Shown here in pieces: positions 44,209 to 55,300 of a stretch of DNA of 64,000 bases. The translations under genes were made by a program, and so were the position numbers. The stretch's first letter is position 1. The number at the start of each line of letters is the position of its first letter. The notes below the pieces were generated by a model, which worked only from the letters and a program-made list of their open reading frames with translations, did no database searches and had not been told where the DNA came from. This stretch comes from Manihot esculenta (lineage: Eukaryota; Streptophyta; Magnoliopsida; Malpighiales; Euphorbiaceae), in assembly GCF_001659605.2 (NCBI RefSeq), contig NC_045136.1:339501-403500 (forward strand), read 5' to 3'.

Positions 44209-47200
44209 AGTAAAAAGAAGACGATCAAGTAGGGCGTATGTCGAAAGAACGATTCATCCCAGAGAAAAAGATGGACCGCCGCTGCGAGGACTGACCTTAG
44301 GAACGGCCTTAGCCCACAGTTCTAGAACCAAGTGGATCAAGGAGGAAAAAATCGAATGTTACTCGTATTAATGAAAACCTTCGACGCTTCCTTCTATAGA
44401 TGGGTTGAAAGCGGGGATATGATTAAGTTGAAACTAGCGATACCTTCCACCAGCATTGGCTTCACGCTTCGCCCCTATTCTATTGCCAACAACGGTTATT
44501 CAGCATCCCAGACCGGAAATTCCTTATCCGTAAAAGAGTAATGCAGGCAAAGTCTAGCTGCCTATTCGATTCCTTAGGGGCAAGAGGAAGAAAAGGAGAC
44601 TGACTGTTCTGGCTTCCATTCTATATCGCTTCCCTGCCGAATGAAGACTTTCCCTAGTAGATTTGGATACGAGCGAATGCGGTCGATAGTAGTTCTTTGC
44701 TTCCATGAAAGAAGCCCCGGCGGGAGATGGTTTTGGAAAATTTTGTTGGAACTGCTGGGGGATGAAGAGACCACTACTTTGCCTTGTTCACCCTCTGCTC
44801 AAATTTCAACTCTTTCATGGTTGAAGAAAAGGCCCGAGCTGATTCAATGCTTGAAAGGATTCTTGCTTAGGGCTAGGTAAAAGCTTACCTGACAGAGTGG
44901 AAAAAAAAAGGCAAGAACGGAAGGTGGGATCTTTGGTAGTCTTCTAATTCCCCAACTAGTTGGCTAAGAGCGCGCCGGTACTTTACTCTAATAGAATAGA
45001 ATGAGAAAGGGAGGATGTGTTTGATTGGGCTGGGAATGAATCCCTTAGCTAATATGCACTAATAGAGAATCCGCTCTTACGGAGTCCCTTTTGATGGCTA
45101 ATTCTTCCGGTAATAGTCGTCTTTACTTTCCCTTTCCTTCTAATAAGTTGAATTACCGGCTTCGCTGCACAATTGCTATATCTCCACTTCGCCCCAGTCC
45201 TGAGCCTTTCAGAGATTCGGATTCAAGTTCTACCATGGGTGGGAACACTAAGGAAAATTACTCTCAAGGTATAGGACTTTCTTGAAAGAAGAGAATGAGT
45301 GTGCCAAGTCTATTTTGATTAAGGAGAAGAGTCTTGTGATGAATGCGTAAAGGTCCCCCCCGCTGTGAAAATAGTTACATTCTTATTTCTTATTATAAGA
45401 AATTAAGTAGATCGCTTTTAGTGATGCCAAAGGGCGCCTTTTCAAGGCGGCAGGTGGTTAGGAGAATCACCCCGGAAATAGGAGTGGAGTGGATCGAAAA
45501 AGTTTCTTTATGTCACCACTCGATCGATTATGGTAGCTGTCTGTCTGATCCTAGCACGGTCGTATCCGAACTAAGCGCTTGGATCAGAGATCGCCTGCCC
45601 GGATGGATCCGATCCTATTCCATAGCTTGGAAGGTTGTCTTATGCGATGTTCGGTCCGTCTTTGAGATAGAGTAAGATAGCTGAACGGTGCTCCCTGAAC
45701 ACTTTCACATACGATGGCACCGATGCTAGCACATTTAAGACGCTCGCACATTTACACCCGCTTGAAAGTGACAAGCACTCCTCTCAAGGTAAGGTAGTGA
45801 AGTCAGTTAATCAGATCTTATTGAATCAGCTGTTCTCTTTCTTATTCTACTATTGATCATGTCCGACCTCTCCCTTGCGCTTCAAGCGGGCTATGAGATG
45901 GCTTGAAAGAGGTTATTTACTAATCAAATAAGCCATCCATATAGAAGACTTTGGACAGAAGAGATCCGGGTTCTTTTCGATCACATTTCGTTAGTGTTAA
46001 GTTTATGCTGCTGCGGTGTAAATTCTTGAGTGAGCTTAAACGCCGTGCGACTTGGAAGAAGAAAAGCGCTCCCGCCGCTGCGAGACAGTAGCAGATCGTC
46101 ACGTAATGGAGAATCTTTTTTTTCTCATACCAACCGAGAAATCCGTGTCACAAAGATATAGAGACAAAAGCAGAATCAATCGCTCGATTCGCTATCACTT
46201 TCGGCTTGGAAACCCATTGCGTTGTATAGGACTGCCCTGACAAAATGTAGAATGGGATCGTCTGTTGTGACCAGATTCTCTAAGGGGTCTGTCCTTCGGC
46301 CGTCTTTCTTTCTGAGACAGAGGAGAGTGGACATCTTTTCCATTGTGTTTACTGTTGGCCACCCTTTCTTGTCTTGTCTAATCATCGCTTGCTCCTCTTT
46401 AAAAGAGCTTAGGTGGACCTAGCCTTCGTCAACCGGCGCTGCTTCTGATCCTTTGCTTAGAAAAGGAGAATAGGAACTAGGGACGGCATAAATGGATCTT
46501 GAACTCATTCCTTTTTGGATACTGGATACCGGGAATGTAACTAATGAAGAGCATATGCTTTACACATGCAGGTTGATCAGTTCGCCCTAAATTGGAATTT
46601 CCAGAAGACCGAGACGAGAGTCACTCGCTACCTTGAGAACAGTGAGCCAATTCCGTGAGCCGAGGGTGAGAAGAAAAGCTCCTCATCTGAGCTAGAAAGC
46701 TCTTAATATAAGACAGATCTAGGCTAGGACGAAATCCCACTTTCTTGATGTAGTTCCTACGACTTGAATCCAGATTGCTGCCCACCTTTAGCGAACAAAT
46801 GGGACTATGATCATGATGGAATTAGAACCTCTTGCTCCTCCTACAGACTCTGCACTCTGTTCACGGTTAGCTGGGAATTTCACTTCGCTGGTGAGAACGC
46901 TGGCTTAATTGCCAAGGCCTTATCTTCTTTTTTTTAAGGAAGAAGAAAGGAGCACCTACTGGTAGTGGTGAATACTGAGAACATGAATTCCCTTAGCGCG
47001 TTGGATCCACGAATAAGATTAGGTCTTTGCGAAAGCAAGACAATTTGATCATCGAAGAATGGAAAAATTCCTATCTCTGGTAAGACCACCCATGAGGGTT
47101 CATCACCTCATTTCTCGGTCAGATATTGGTGACAAGTTCCAATTTGACTTTCTAGTTAGAGGCCGTTTTTCTCAGTCAAAAGTCTGTCCCTCTTTACCCG

Positions 47201-47216
47201 GCATAAACCTAATCTA
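44209..47216. other. 3 kb with no recognisable gene
   Basis: The longest frame is 110 codons (45343-45675 plus), with a protein-like C-terminal half (SAWIRDRLPGWIRSYSIAW), unidentified. No RNA gene or repeat found. Confidence 0.45.
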
Positions 47217-47579
47217 ATGGAGGCAGAGGATCATTTAGCCTTCGATGATGATTTATCCGGAGCCCTCACTAATAATACCTTAAAAAGCTCTCCTTATCAT
47301 TATCTTATCACGACAGCCTTCCCTGATAGACACCTTTTCTTGGCAGCCCTTGCCTTGACGATCTTCTTATTTAGAAAGGATAGTGCCCTTTCACTCATAC
47401 TCATCGTGTCGTCATTCCGAACAAAGCTGCTCAAGCTAAGCATTCGCTACCTTTCTAGACCTTTATCCTACGATACCTTAAAGTTTCCGACTCTTCCTCT
47501 GCCCCCGAAAGAAGATTGGCTTTCCAGGGCCGAAAAAACCCAGGCAAGGAGCTCTGTCTACCCGGAAAGAAGCTACTAG
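47217..47579 (+). CDS. Hypothetical 120-aa ORF followed by strong hairpin
   Basis: ATG at 47217 (MEAEDHLAFDDDLSGAL), 120 codons. The acidic N-terminus is followed by a hydrophobic segment at about residues 40-52 (LFLAALALTIFLF) and another at 58-66 (LSLILIVSS), then a basic C-terminal third. It does not match a gene I know. Support beyond length: a perfect 13-bp stem-loop begins 12 nt after the stop codon, the position where plant mitochondrial mRNAs often carry 3'-stabilising hairpins. Alternatively, ORF and hairpin may adjoin by chance. Confidence 0.3.
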   Translation: MEAEDHLAFDDDLSGALTNNTLKSSPYHYLITTAFPDRHLFLAALALTIFLFRKDSALSLILIVSSFRTKLLKLSIRYLSRPLSYDTLKFPTLPLPPKEDWLSRAEKTQARSSVYPERSY

Positions 47580-47590
47580 TGTCGGTCCTT

Positions 47591-47636
47591 TCTCTTAAGT
47601 AAGTTAGTCTGTCTTCTTGTTAGCTTACTTAAGAGA
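47591..47636 (+). terminator. 13-bp perfect stem-loop after 120-aa ORF
   Basis: TCTCTTAAGTAAG (47591-47603) pairs with CTTACTTAAGAGA (47624-47636) around a 20-nt loop. A candidate mRNA 3'-end hairpin. There is no T run, so it is not of the factor-independent type. Confidence 0.5.
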
Positions 47637-47639
47637 TAG

Positions 47640-48794
47640 AAGATGAACACAAAGCTAAGACTGACTTTTGAGCTTTCTTTTCTTTGATTCGCTTGGAATG
47701 TTAGAGTTAGAGCTAGGCCTTCTGCCTACAGTCCCAAGGTGTATTATGAGAGAGACTATGACTGAGATTCCAATACCTTCCATAACTACAGGGGGGAGCG
47801 GGTTAGGCAGCTACGTTCCTGTTCCTAACGGTGGTTGGGAGAAAGACAAGTAAACCAATTCACGCGGTTAGGAATCGTGGCTTTTGTGTTCCGGGGGTCA
47901 AAACTAGTTAGAATCTTTCCTTTTTTTTCGTGGATCGACTTCACGGGAGGACGAAACCAAGGGAAGGACTTTAGTATACGGAGCGAGCCAAAAGGAAAGG
48001 TGGGCTGATTAGTTTAAGAATAGGCTTTTACGCTTAGAGCTAAGCTTTTACGGTATTGGTCTTGAGAGAGATACCTATATAATTCGATATTTCATATCGG
48101 GATCTCAGACAAAAGCGTTATCTTTCAACGATTTAGCGCTAGGCGTAAGCTTATTCTTCGAAGTAATGGTACGATTCTTAGGTGCAACAAAACCAGTTAA
48201 AGGTGACGCAACTTCTGTTACAGCTTCTACGGTTTAGCGTCTTGTTTCGTTTAGCTACTTCTTTTCATTTAAAGCTCTCACCGCTTAGCACCTTGATTAC
48301 ACTGATCGCTATTTACAGATCTTTCTCTTATGTAATAAAAAGTAGTATATCATTATTCATATGAAACCTTTAATACGTTATCGGCTAGGGCAAAAGAATT
48401 CCTATAATAATAATAAGTAGTACGCCAAGTCAGATCTAGGTTAACTAGCTTATGGCTTATGAGCCCAATCTACGTCTTGCATGTGACTCAATAGGCATAA
48501 GTTAGATGCTTAACACATGCTTATCGTAGAACTACCCTGAGTCTAGATCTCAGATTTGAATCCTGCGTCCATATTTTCCTTTACAGTTGCATCGAGAAAG
48601 GCGTGGTCCCAGTAGTGTTCGGAGATAGCGAAAGAAGAGCTTAGCTTAGACAGTAGTGTCTCTGCTTTCAAAGCTGGTAACCTGATCGACTAAGAACCGA
48701 TCTCAAGCTTGATGAGCAAATGGCTACTTTACTTGAGAGAAAGGCGTAATCGCATGCGCGCGCAAGAAGAGCACTCCTAAAAGAAGCAGTTTTC
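47640..48794. other. No recognisable gene upstream of nad3 leader
   Basis: Two 60-codon frames only. A 15-base match to the start of plastid 16S rRNA near 48508 is too short to call. Confidence 0.5.
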
Positions 48795-48820
48795 TTATAT
48801 ACGAAAAATCTCGTATATAA
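48795..48820. promoter_or_regulatory. Perfect hairpin with CGTATATAA, upstream of nad3
   Basis: TTATATACGA, loop AAAATC, TCGTATATAA: a 10-bp perfect stem about 160 nt upstream of the nad3 start. The right arm contains CGTA in an AT-rich setting, like the CRTA core of plant mitochondrial promoters, but the usual AAGAGA extension is absent. It could be a promoter region, a transcript-end hairpin of an upstream RNA, or neither. Confidence 0.3.
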
Positions 48821-48866
48821 AGGAGAGTCACGCGCTCTTTAAAGGCCTTTTAAAGAAAGAGGCTTC

Positions 48867-48895
48867 AGTCATCGGTTCGAATCCGAGGAAGGGCT
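48867..48895 (+). pseudogene. trnT-GGU-like 3' end
   Basis: AGTCATCGGTTCGAATCCGA followed by GGAAGGGCT resembles the T arm and 3' acceptor strand of plastid trnT-GGU. It has 4-bp T-stem pairing TCGG/CCGA around TTCGAAT. There is no matching 5' half upstream. It lies about 80 nt before the nad3 ATG and could act as a tRNA-like (t-element) processing signal, or be only a relic. Confidence 0.4.
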
Positions 48896-48925
48896 ATCGG
48901 GTGTTCCAAACACTCTTTTTTTTTT

Positions 48926-49088
48926 CGGTATGCCGCTCCGCGAGCAAGGAGCGATAGAACCAAGTGGGCTGTGGTGATGTCAGAATTTGCACCTATTTGT
49001 ATCTATTTAGTGATCAGTCCGCTAGTTTCTTTGATCCCACTCGGTCTTCCTTTTCTATTTTCTTCCAATAGTTCGACCTATCCAGAAA
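48926..49088 (+). repeat. nad3 leader and 5' codons, source copy
   Basis: Counterpart of the inverted diverged copy at 3239-3412. It includes a leader hairpin CGCTCC/GGAGCG at 48934-48953 that is identical in both copies. The repeat starts just after a T10 run (48916-48925). Confidence 0.85.
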
Positions 49089-49333
49089 AATTGTCGGCCT
49101 ACGAATGTGGTTTCGATCCTTCCGGTGATGCCAGAAGTCGTTTCGATATACGATTTTATCTTGTTTCAATTTTATTTATTATCCTTGATCCGGAAGTAAC
49201 CTTTTTCTTTCCTTGGGCAGTACCTCCCAACAAGATTGATCCGTTTGGATTTTGGTCCATGATGGCCTTTTTATTGATTTTGACGATTGGATCTCTCTAT
49301 GAATGGAAAAGGGGTGCTTCGGATCGGGAGTAA
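48977..49333 (+). CDS. nad3: NADH dehydrogenase subunit 3 (complex I)
   Basis: Inner-membrane subunit of the proton-pumping arm of respiratory complex I. It has 118 codons, the usual plant length, from ATG at 48977 (MSEFAPICIYLV) to TAA. An in-frame GTG at 48971 opens the frame slightly earlier but is not the conserved start. The three expected hydrophobic helices and the conserved matrix-loop block YECGFDP and ARSRFDIRFYLVSILF are present. The genomic codons give non-conserved residues that C-to-U editing would repair: Pro15, Pro21, Ser49 (to Phe), Leu70 (to Phe), Pro72, Pro83/Pro84, Pro89, Ser106 (to Phe), Ser115 (to Leu), Arg117 (CGG to UGG, Trp). This dependence on editing marks a resident angiosperm mitochondrial gene. 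rps12 follows 48 nt downstream in the conserved nad3-rps12 arrangement, so a shared transcript is likely. The 5' part is duplicated at 3.24-3.41 kb. Confidence 0.98.
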   Translation: MSEFAPICIYLVISPLVSLIPLGLPFLFSSNSSTYPEKLSAYECGFDPSGDARSRFDIRFYLVSILFIILDPEVTFFFPWAVPPNKIDPFGFWSMMAFLLILTIGSLYEWKRGASDRE

Positions 49334-49381
49334 TCACTAGTGATAGGGAAAAAATCGGGGGGAAGGACAAAGGAAAGAACG

Positions 49382-49759
49382 ATGCCTACATTAAATCAAT
49401 TGATTCGTCATGGTAGAGAAGAAAAACGGCGCACGGACCGTACTCGAGCTTCGGATCAATGTCCCCAGAAGCAAGGAGTACGCCCGCGTGTTTCAACGAG
49501 AACACCGAAAAAACCTAATTCAGCTCCACGTAAGATAGCCAAAGTACGGTTGAGCAATCGACATGATATATTTGCTCACATTCCAGGCGAAGGTCATAAT
49601 TTGCAGGAACATTCTATGGTCTTAATAAGAGGAGGTAGAGTAAAGGATTCGCCAGGTGTGAAATCCCATTGTATTCGAGGAGTCAAGGATTTGCTGGGAA
49701 TTCCGGATCGAAGAAGAGGCAGATCAAAATATGGTGCGGAAAAACCCAAATCGATATGA
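49382..49759 (+). CDS. rps12: Mitochondrial ribosomal protein S12
   Basis: Protein of the decoding centre of the mitochondrial small ribosomal subunit. It has 125 codons, the usual plant mitochondrial length, from ATG at 49382 ([12 protein letters not shown]). The frame is open from 49340, but the first 14 codons are not conserved. Uninterrupted S12 fold: [31 protein letters not shown]-terminal [11 protein letters not shown]. Editing is expected at Ser24 (TCG, to Leu), Arg34 (CGC, to Cys), Pro35 (to Leu), Pro49 (CCA, to Leu in NSALRK), Ser90 (to Leu in KDLPG) and Ser95 (TCC, to Phe). It lies 48 nt after nad3 and is probably read from the same transcript. Not to be confused with the plastid rps12 exon at 60.6 kb, which encodes a different S12. 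Confidence 0.98.
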   Translation: MPTLNQLIRHGREEKRRTDRTRASDQCPQKQGVRPRVSTRTPKKPNSAPRKIAKVRLSNRHDIFAHIPGEGHNLQEHSMVLIRGGRVKDSPGVKSHCIRGVKDLLGIPDRRRGRSKYGAEKPKSI

Positions 49760-52091
49760 ATGGAAGATGCCTCTGGAACTTGTTTTTCTCGGTCAGTCGA
49801 GTTTATTCGTTCCAATTCATTGGTTTAATCCGGTATAAATCTCATAGTCGGAGAATCCGCTTTTGCCTTAGCTTAGGATGAGTTCATAGGCACAGTACAG
49901 GTTACGTAGTCAGAGTGAAAAAGATCCGATGTTCCAGATCCAGATCCGCTGCTAGTCTTTGCTTCACTAGTCCTTGCTTCAGTTGGTCTACCTACTGTTT
50001 GCAAGATCCAAGGTCGGGCATGAAGCTTTGGCTCAGTAGGCTTTGGCATTCGACTTTGGGAAATAGAATAGATCGCTTACCTTGCTTTGGCATGCCAGAA
50101 AGGAAGCATTTCGCTGTGGTTCAAGATCATTGATTGAGTAGATCCCGAGACAAAGGGAGTTGAAGTGATCCGAGGGGGAATAGAGAAAAGCAGTTCCGGG
50201 GGTTCTGTTTGCTTAAAGAAAGCCTAGAAGTCATAAGGAATAGGGAATAGGCACTGTACCGTCAGCGAACTCTAAGGTTTGGCTTTTTATTTACTTTCAT
50301 TAGTCAATGTCGCATTTCGAGTGCTTGGTTAGATCTCCTAATGTAATGAACGAGAAGATGCGGTGAATCAATCAGTATTAGCTAAGGAAAGCATTCTAAT
50401 TCTGGGGAAGAGATTCAATCTTTCTTTATAGGAAATTGAGATTTATAGGGAATCTGTGCTTACTAAGCCTTTGTTTGAAGGACCGGTCTGAAAGTGCAAG
50501 ACTCGCTGGACCCGGACTGACTAATTGCTAAGAGCTCATCCCGAGTTCTCTCGGGACGGGATAACTCTCAGTATGGCATGAAGTAAGAAGTAAGCCAAGT
50601 TCTCTTTGCCGTTACGTTAGGGTGACTCGAGAAAGCTTGAAAGGGAATTCCGAGAGCCCTTAAGCTTCAAGCTATCCGGCTTCAAGCCGCGAAGAAGGAA
50701 TCCGAGCTGCATCTTAAAAGAAGGAAGATCGTTCATCAGCGCTTTCAGTAACTAAGAGTCAATCAGGTGCGTAATCAAGCTAATCTCATTCCTTAGGAGC
50801 TGGAGCAATATGAGATGAAAGAGTTGACTTTACGTTGAATACAGGAACTCGTTTTCGGTGGAATGAACTATCAGAGAAGAGAAGGCTGAAAGCCTAGCCA
50901 AAAGCTTTTGAGTCAAGTACGCAGGAAGAGTTTTTAGGTATAGGAATAGGGCATTCCATTCCGCATTCTTTGGCACGAGGGTTTGGCTTCCTTGATTCAG
51001 GTAGGAAAGAAGGGGCTATGGCATGAAGCTTGGTTCATTCATTTCTTTGGAATCGAACTCTCCCTCAAAGGAAGGGAAGGAAGCTAAGCGTTTAAACGGA
51101 TAACGAGCGAAGCAGCTCTCACGCGTCTTCAAACCTTCGTCGATCTCTTGTTCTTCCTGTCATCGATATAGCTCATATCTTTCGCTTAGGAACGAGCAGC
51201 TACTACTTAAAGATAAGTATAAGTACGTGGGCGGGCGAAGTAGCTCAATCAAAAGATTAGCTAAGAAGCTCAATAGCAACTGTATTGTATAAAATAGGTC
51301 GAGTGAATCAGAAATCTAACGATTACCTGAGCCGATAGACGAACTTGTAGAGTCAGAGTCTTACCTTAAAGCCTAGGGACTACCAGAATTGTATGACTCA
51401 CTCACCTTACCCACATTCCCTGTGAACTCCGAAATTGAGATCTTGGAAGTCAATTACAGTAGTTGAACGGCTTGTAAACTTAGTGGAAGACTAGTGAAGC
51501 TATAAGCGTTCTTAGTCATGGCATTGGGGAGTGAATTCTACCATTGATGTATAGCTTTTTTTCTAGGAGCAGTTAGTCATCCATCTCTATGGGAGTTCAA
51601 TCAGTCGATGGAAAGGAAGCCTTATCTTGAAGAGCGTCTAACAGCCAATACCATCAGATTTGCAGCTTTCTTGGCCGCCTGGTTCTCTGGCCAAGAATGA
51701 GACTTGGGAGTAAGTATATTAAGTATATTCTTAAGGAAGCCGATAGCGTGAATAATCTGGTTTCAGACCCTCAAGCCTTTCAAGCCCTACTAAGTAAAGT
51801 GGGATCATGCCTTGGCAGAGTTACTGGCACAAGCCTTCCACAAGACGACTGACATATTCTTGCTGTAGAACTCTTATCTTTTTCATCTAGCGCAAGGTCA
51901 ACCCCACAAGCCAGAACTAGATAGTATGTTCCTGGTAGGAGTGGTAGAAGCGATTGAACAGCTTTCCTTGGCTAAAGTAAAGGGGATCGATCCGGGGGAG
52001 GGGGAATTGAATCATCAACTGTGGCACTGACTTGAGGAATAAAGCAGTGAATGCTGCCGATACCGGAGCAGCTAAAGGAACTGCCATCTCA
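49760..52091. other. 2.3 kb downstream of rps12, no recognisable gene
   Basis: Only 70-codon frames near rps12, partly shadows. No third gene follows the nad3-rps12 pair. No tRNA, rRNA or intron core seen. Confidence 0.5.
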
Positions 52092-52347
52092 CGAATTGGA
52101 TTACTTTCGCCTCAACAAATAAGTGCTTGGGCCAATAAAATTCTACCTAATGGAGAGATTGTTGGAGAGGTGACAAAACCCAATACTTTTCATTAAAAAA
52201 CCAATAAACCTGAAAAAGATGAATTATTTTGTGAAAGAATTTTTGGGCCTATAAAAAAGTTTAATTTGTGCTTGTGGGAATTATCGAGTAATCAGAAATG
52301 AAAAAGAAGACCAAAAATTTTGTGAACAATGCGGAGTCGAATTTGTT
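52092..52347 (+). pseudogene. rpoC1: Plastid rpoC1 5' fragment (inserted plastid DNA)
   Basis: Matches the start of the plastid RNA polymerase beta' subunit gene: [74 protein letters not shown]. The first ~10 codons are missing. A TAC-to-TAA change creates a stop at 52194-52196, and indels around 52253 break the frame. Homology stops abruptly after GTCGAATTTGTT. An old plastid-to-mitochondrion transfer with no function expected. Confidence 0.95.
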
Positions 52348-55300
52348 AAGTTGGCTCAAGAGGGCCTTGGCTTCTACTTGAGTTGGTCGAGGTCAAGTTG
52401 GTCTTCTTTTCTCCATAGATCGGAGAATGTTAAAAGCTTTCTCTATCCGCTAGGCGCATCTTTTCCTTAACTCTTGTTGAGTAAGATGTTCTTCTTCTTG
52501 CCTCTCTAGCCTTACTGCAGTAGGACTTGTTTCAGCTATTCACAAGGATTGCCTCGCCCTTCTAGGGAGTTTTTTCTTTATCGTTAATTGACGAACGAGA
52601 TAGCTTTGTCACCAACGCCTTCTCCCATTTGTTTCATATACTTCCTAAGTTATTAGCATGACATGTGTTATACTTTTTGTACTTATATGCTTAATACCAC
52701 TGCTCTGGATAAAGAAAGACCAAAGATAGGCTTCCTATACCGGACATTAAAAGACTTAAGCCCTCGTTGCATGGAATTGTAATCTTCGACCAGAGTGATG
52801 GCCTTCGTAACGAGCATAAGAGCTGTCAGGGTCATGGGGAGGGACTAATTGGACTACCCGTAAGAGGATGATGTCTCCCAGATACTATTTGTAATACGGT
52901 ATCTCACAGTAATATGGGTTCCCCATACAGTATTCCCTCAGGTTCTTATGCAGTTTCTATATCTGTGCGCCGTTTATTTTGAGCGAAGTGCTTAGCTTAT
53001 AGTGGGATATCCTTATAATACTACTGCCCTGCAAAAGTCTTTCTCCCCGCCAGTGTTTAACCTGTTGGAGTTGCGTTCTCTTCTACATGCCTGACTCCGT
53101 GTCCGTCTATAATATAGTGAGCTGGGAAAGTCCTAATTCTAACATGAATTTCCTTTAATAACGTGCTAGCGGTTCCTAGAATACTAGCAAAAGTAAGAAT
53201 AACTATAACGTAGATAATCTTTATAGTCTCCCTGGTCCCCTTTTACCAGTAGTTTCTAAGGCCAGTGCGTGCTACTTTCATCGCGTGGGAGTTATGAATT
53301 TCTATTGCTAAGCGCTTTTTTAAAGCAGTGAGCAAACAAAGCAGTTTGGACAAGCGAAATCCAGTAGGCAAAAGATAAGTAGAAGTAGGCGGCGGAAAAG
53401 TGCTTGTCTCTTCTTAAGAAGGTGACTTCGTCTCTATATCAGTAGTCCGCAAGCGGGTAAGTGAGCGAATAAGTTCCAGACGATCATTGCATAGGAGCGC
53501 GGGAATGGGCATTTTTGGGTAACATCACCTAACACTAATCACATCACCGATAAAATGCATCACTTTACCGATGTTCCTAATATTACCATAACTCGGCTTA
53601 TTATCCGACCTATGAACCAAATCCTTTATTCGATGCCGCATCAAGATTGTTTCTTCCTAGAAAGTTGTTGGTTGACTTGATGGCGATACTATGAATGAGC
53701 TACCAAAGACTAGTTTCGCTTCCCATTGAGATGATTTTTAGGACCTGGAATTGATTAAGTGAGGGAGCCTTCTGGGAATTGCCTAGCTCAGCTACGAAGA
53801 TTGACGAGAAGACCACCACCTTTCATAAGGCCCTTCCCTTTATATAATATAATAGAAGGCAAAAGCAAGAGTGAAACTACGAGCTAAAAGCAGGCGTCCT
53901 ATTATAAAATAATAAGATAGCACCAGACGCCCTCCTGCCTCCATAAGATGGTCTTATGCCCGCTTTAGAATACCAGCGGGAGAGTCATCCGAGAAAACGG
54001 AGGCGCCGTAAGATTATATGACCAAAGGCCTTGTCACGAGTAGATTCTCGCAAAGCCCCGTAAAAATGGAGTGCTCGACCTATCAGGTCTAGGGAGGGTA
54101 GGACGTGGTTCAGTTAGTTCAGTCAGGTTCGAGAGGACCATTTCGTTTACGAATCGAGTAGAACAAGCAAACGAAGCTACATAAAGAAAAAAGTGGAAGA
54201 CTGATTGGAGGGGTTTGAGGTTGAGGGGGAAGGCTTTAGCAGTTGTTGGTAATGTTGCTGGCGGAAGATTGCCTTCTTTCGTGAATTCATAAATAAAGAT
54301 GTCCCCAGATTATCATTGTCAAGGCAGTTTCAGAAAAAGAAGTTGTATGTGGTATGCCTTGAATTGAAAGAAGAAGAAAAAACTCGGAAATTCCTGTTCA
54401 GTATGGTGGAGAAGAAAGATTCACTTATCTTATATATATGAAACATGTTTTTTAGAAAAGCACTTTCTTCCCCTATATTTTCTTGCTTCGACTCTACTCG
54501 CAGAAGACTTCAGAGTGTGAGAGAGCTAGAGCCAAAGACGTCTTTTTTTCGATGAAAGCGGAAAGGAAATGCCACTTAGTTAGGTTTTGGAGAAGACGAT
54601 TATAGATTCAAAGCAATGACCGGGCTCAAGCCCTAATCCTTGACTTGACTTGAGTATAGTCATCTTTGATAGATCTATTCTATGTGGTGGGGCGTTCCCC
54701 GATGATCCATAATTCAAGAGTCTAGAGTTCTTCCCCCCTTTTTAATTAAGACAATTTCGCAACGAAACGAGCTAATGAAGGAGATTTTCCATTTATGAAA
54801 AAAAGCCTTTCTTCAATTCTCGCTTCTTAACTCCAAAAGTCTCAGTCTAAGCTATCTAAGCCACCCTCTTACTCTTAGCGAATGTAGGAAAAAGACCGTA
54901 CTTTTGACTTTTCTTATTCTTATTATCTAAGAACTCAACTCAGTTTAGTCTTTAAAACCTTAATAGCTTTCTTCAAGATTGAATTGAGGAAAAACTCTTT
55001 AATAATCCAATGCATTCTTTTCGATTTAGCGTAGAGATATGCCCCATTCTCCATTCATATTTGGAATGGAATCATTTTTCTTTTCTTCCTAGCTGAATTT
55101 CCAAACCTTTTCTCCCCACCGAAAGCGAAAGGGAGTTAGGGGAGGGGCTTGCTCTAAACTTCAAAAGATATTCTCGCATTTCAGTGAACAAGGCAGTGAT
55201 TCGACGATCATCTAGTAGGTGTACCGCGGGTGGCTTCTCTCTTTTGGTTGTATATATGTGTTTTGTGTGCACTCGGGTTTTTAAGGAGCTGGCCTATAGT

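Noticed and set aside
48506..48522. ATGCTTAACACATGC, as at the start of 16S/plastid rRNA
   Set aside because: Only 15 bases match and the flanks do not continue the rRNA. A shorter form at 62172 is equally isolated.
49594..49881. Small ORFs over rps12 (49594-49815 minus, 49669-49881 plus)
   Set aside because: Out-of-frame shadows of rps12.
52805..52825. CATAAGAG as a CRTAAGAGA mitochondrial promoter
   Set aside because: Incomplete consensus with no gene downstream.
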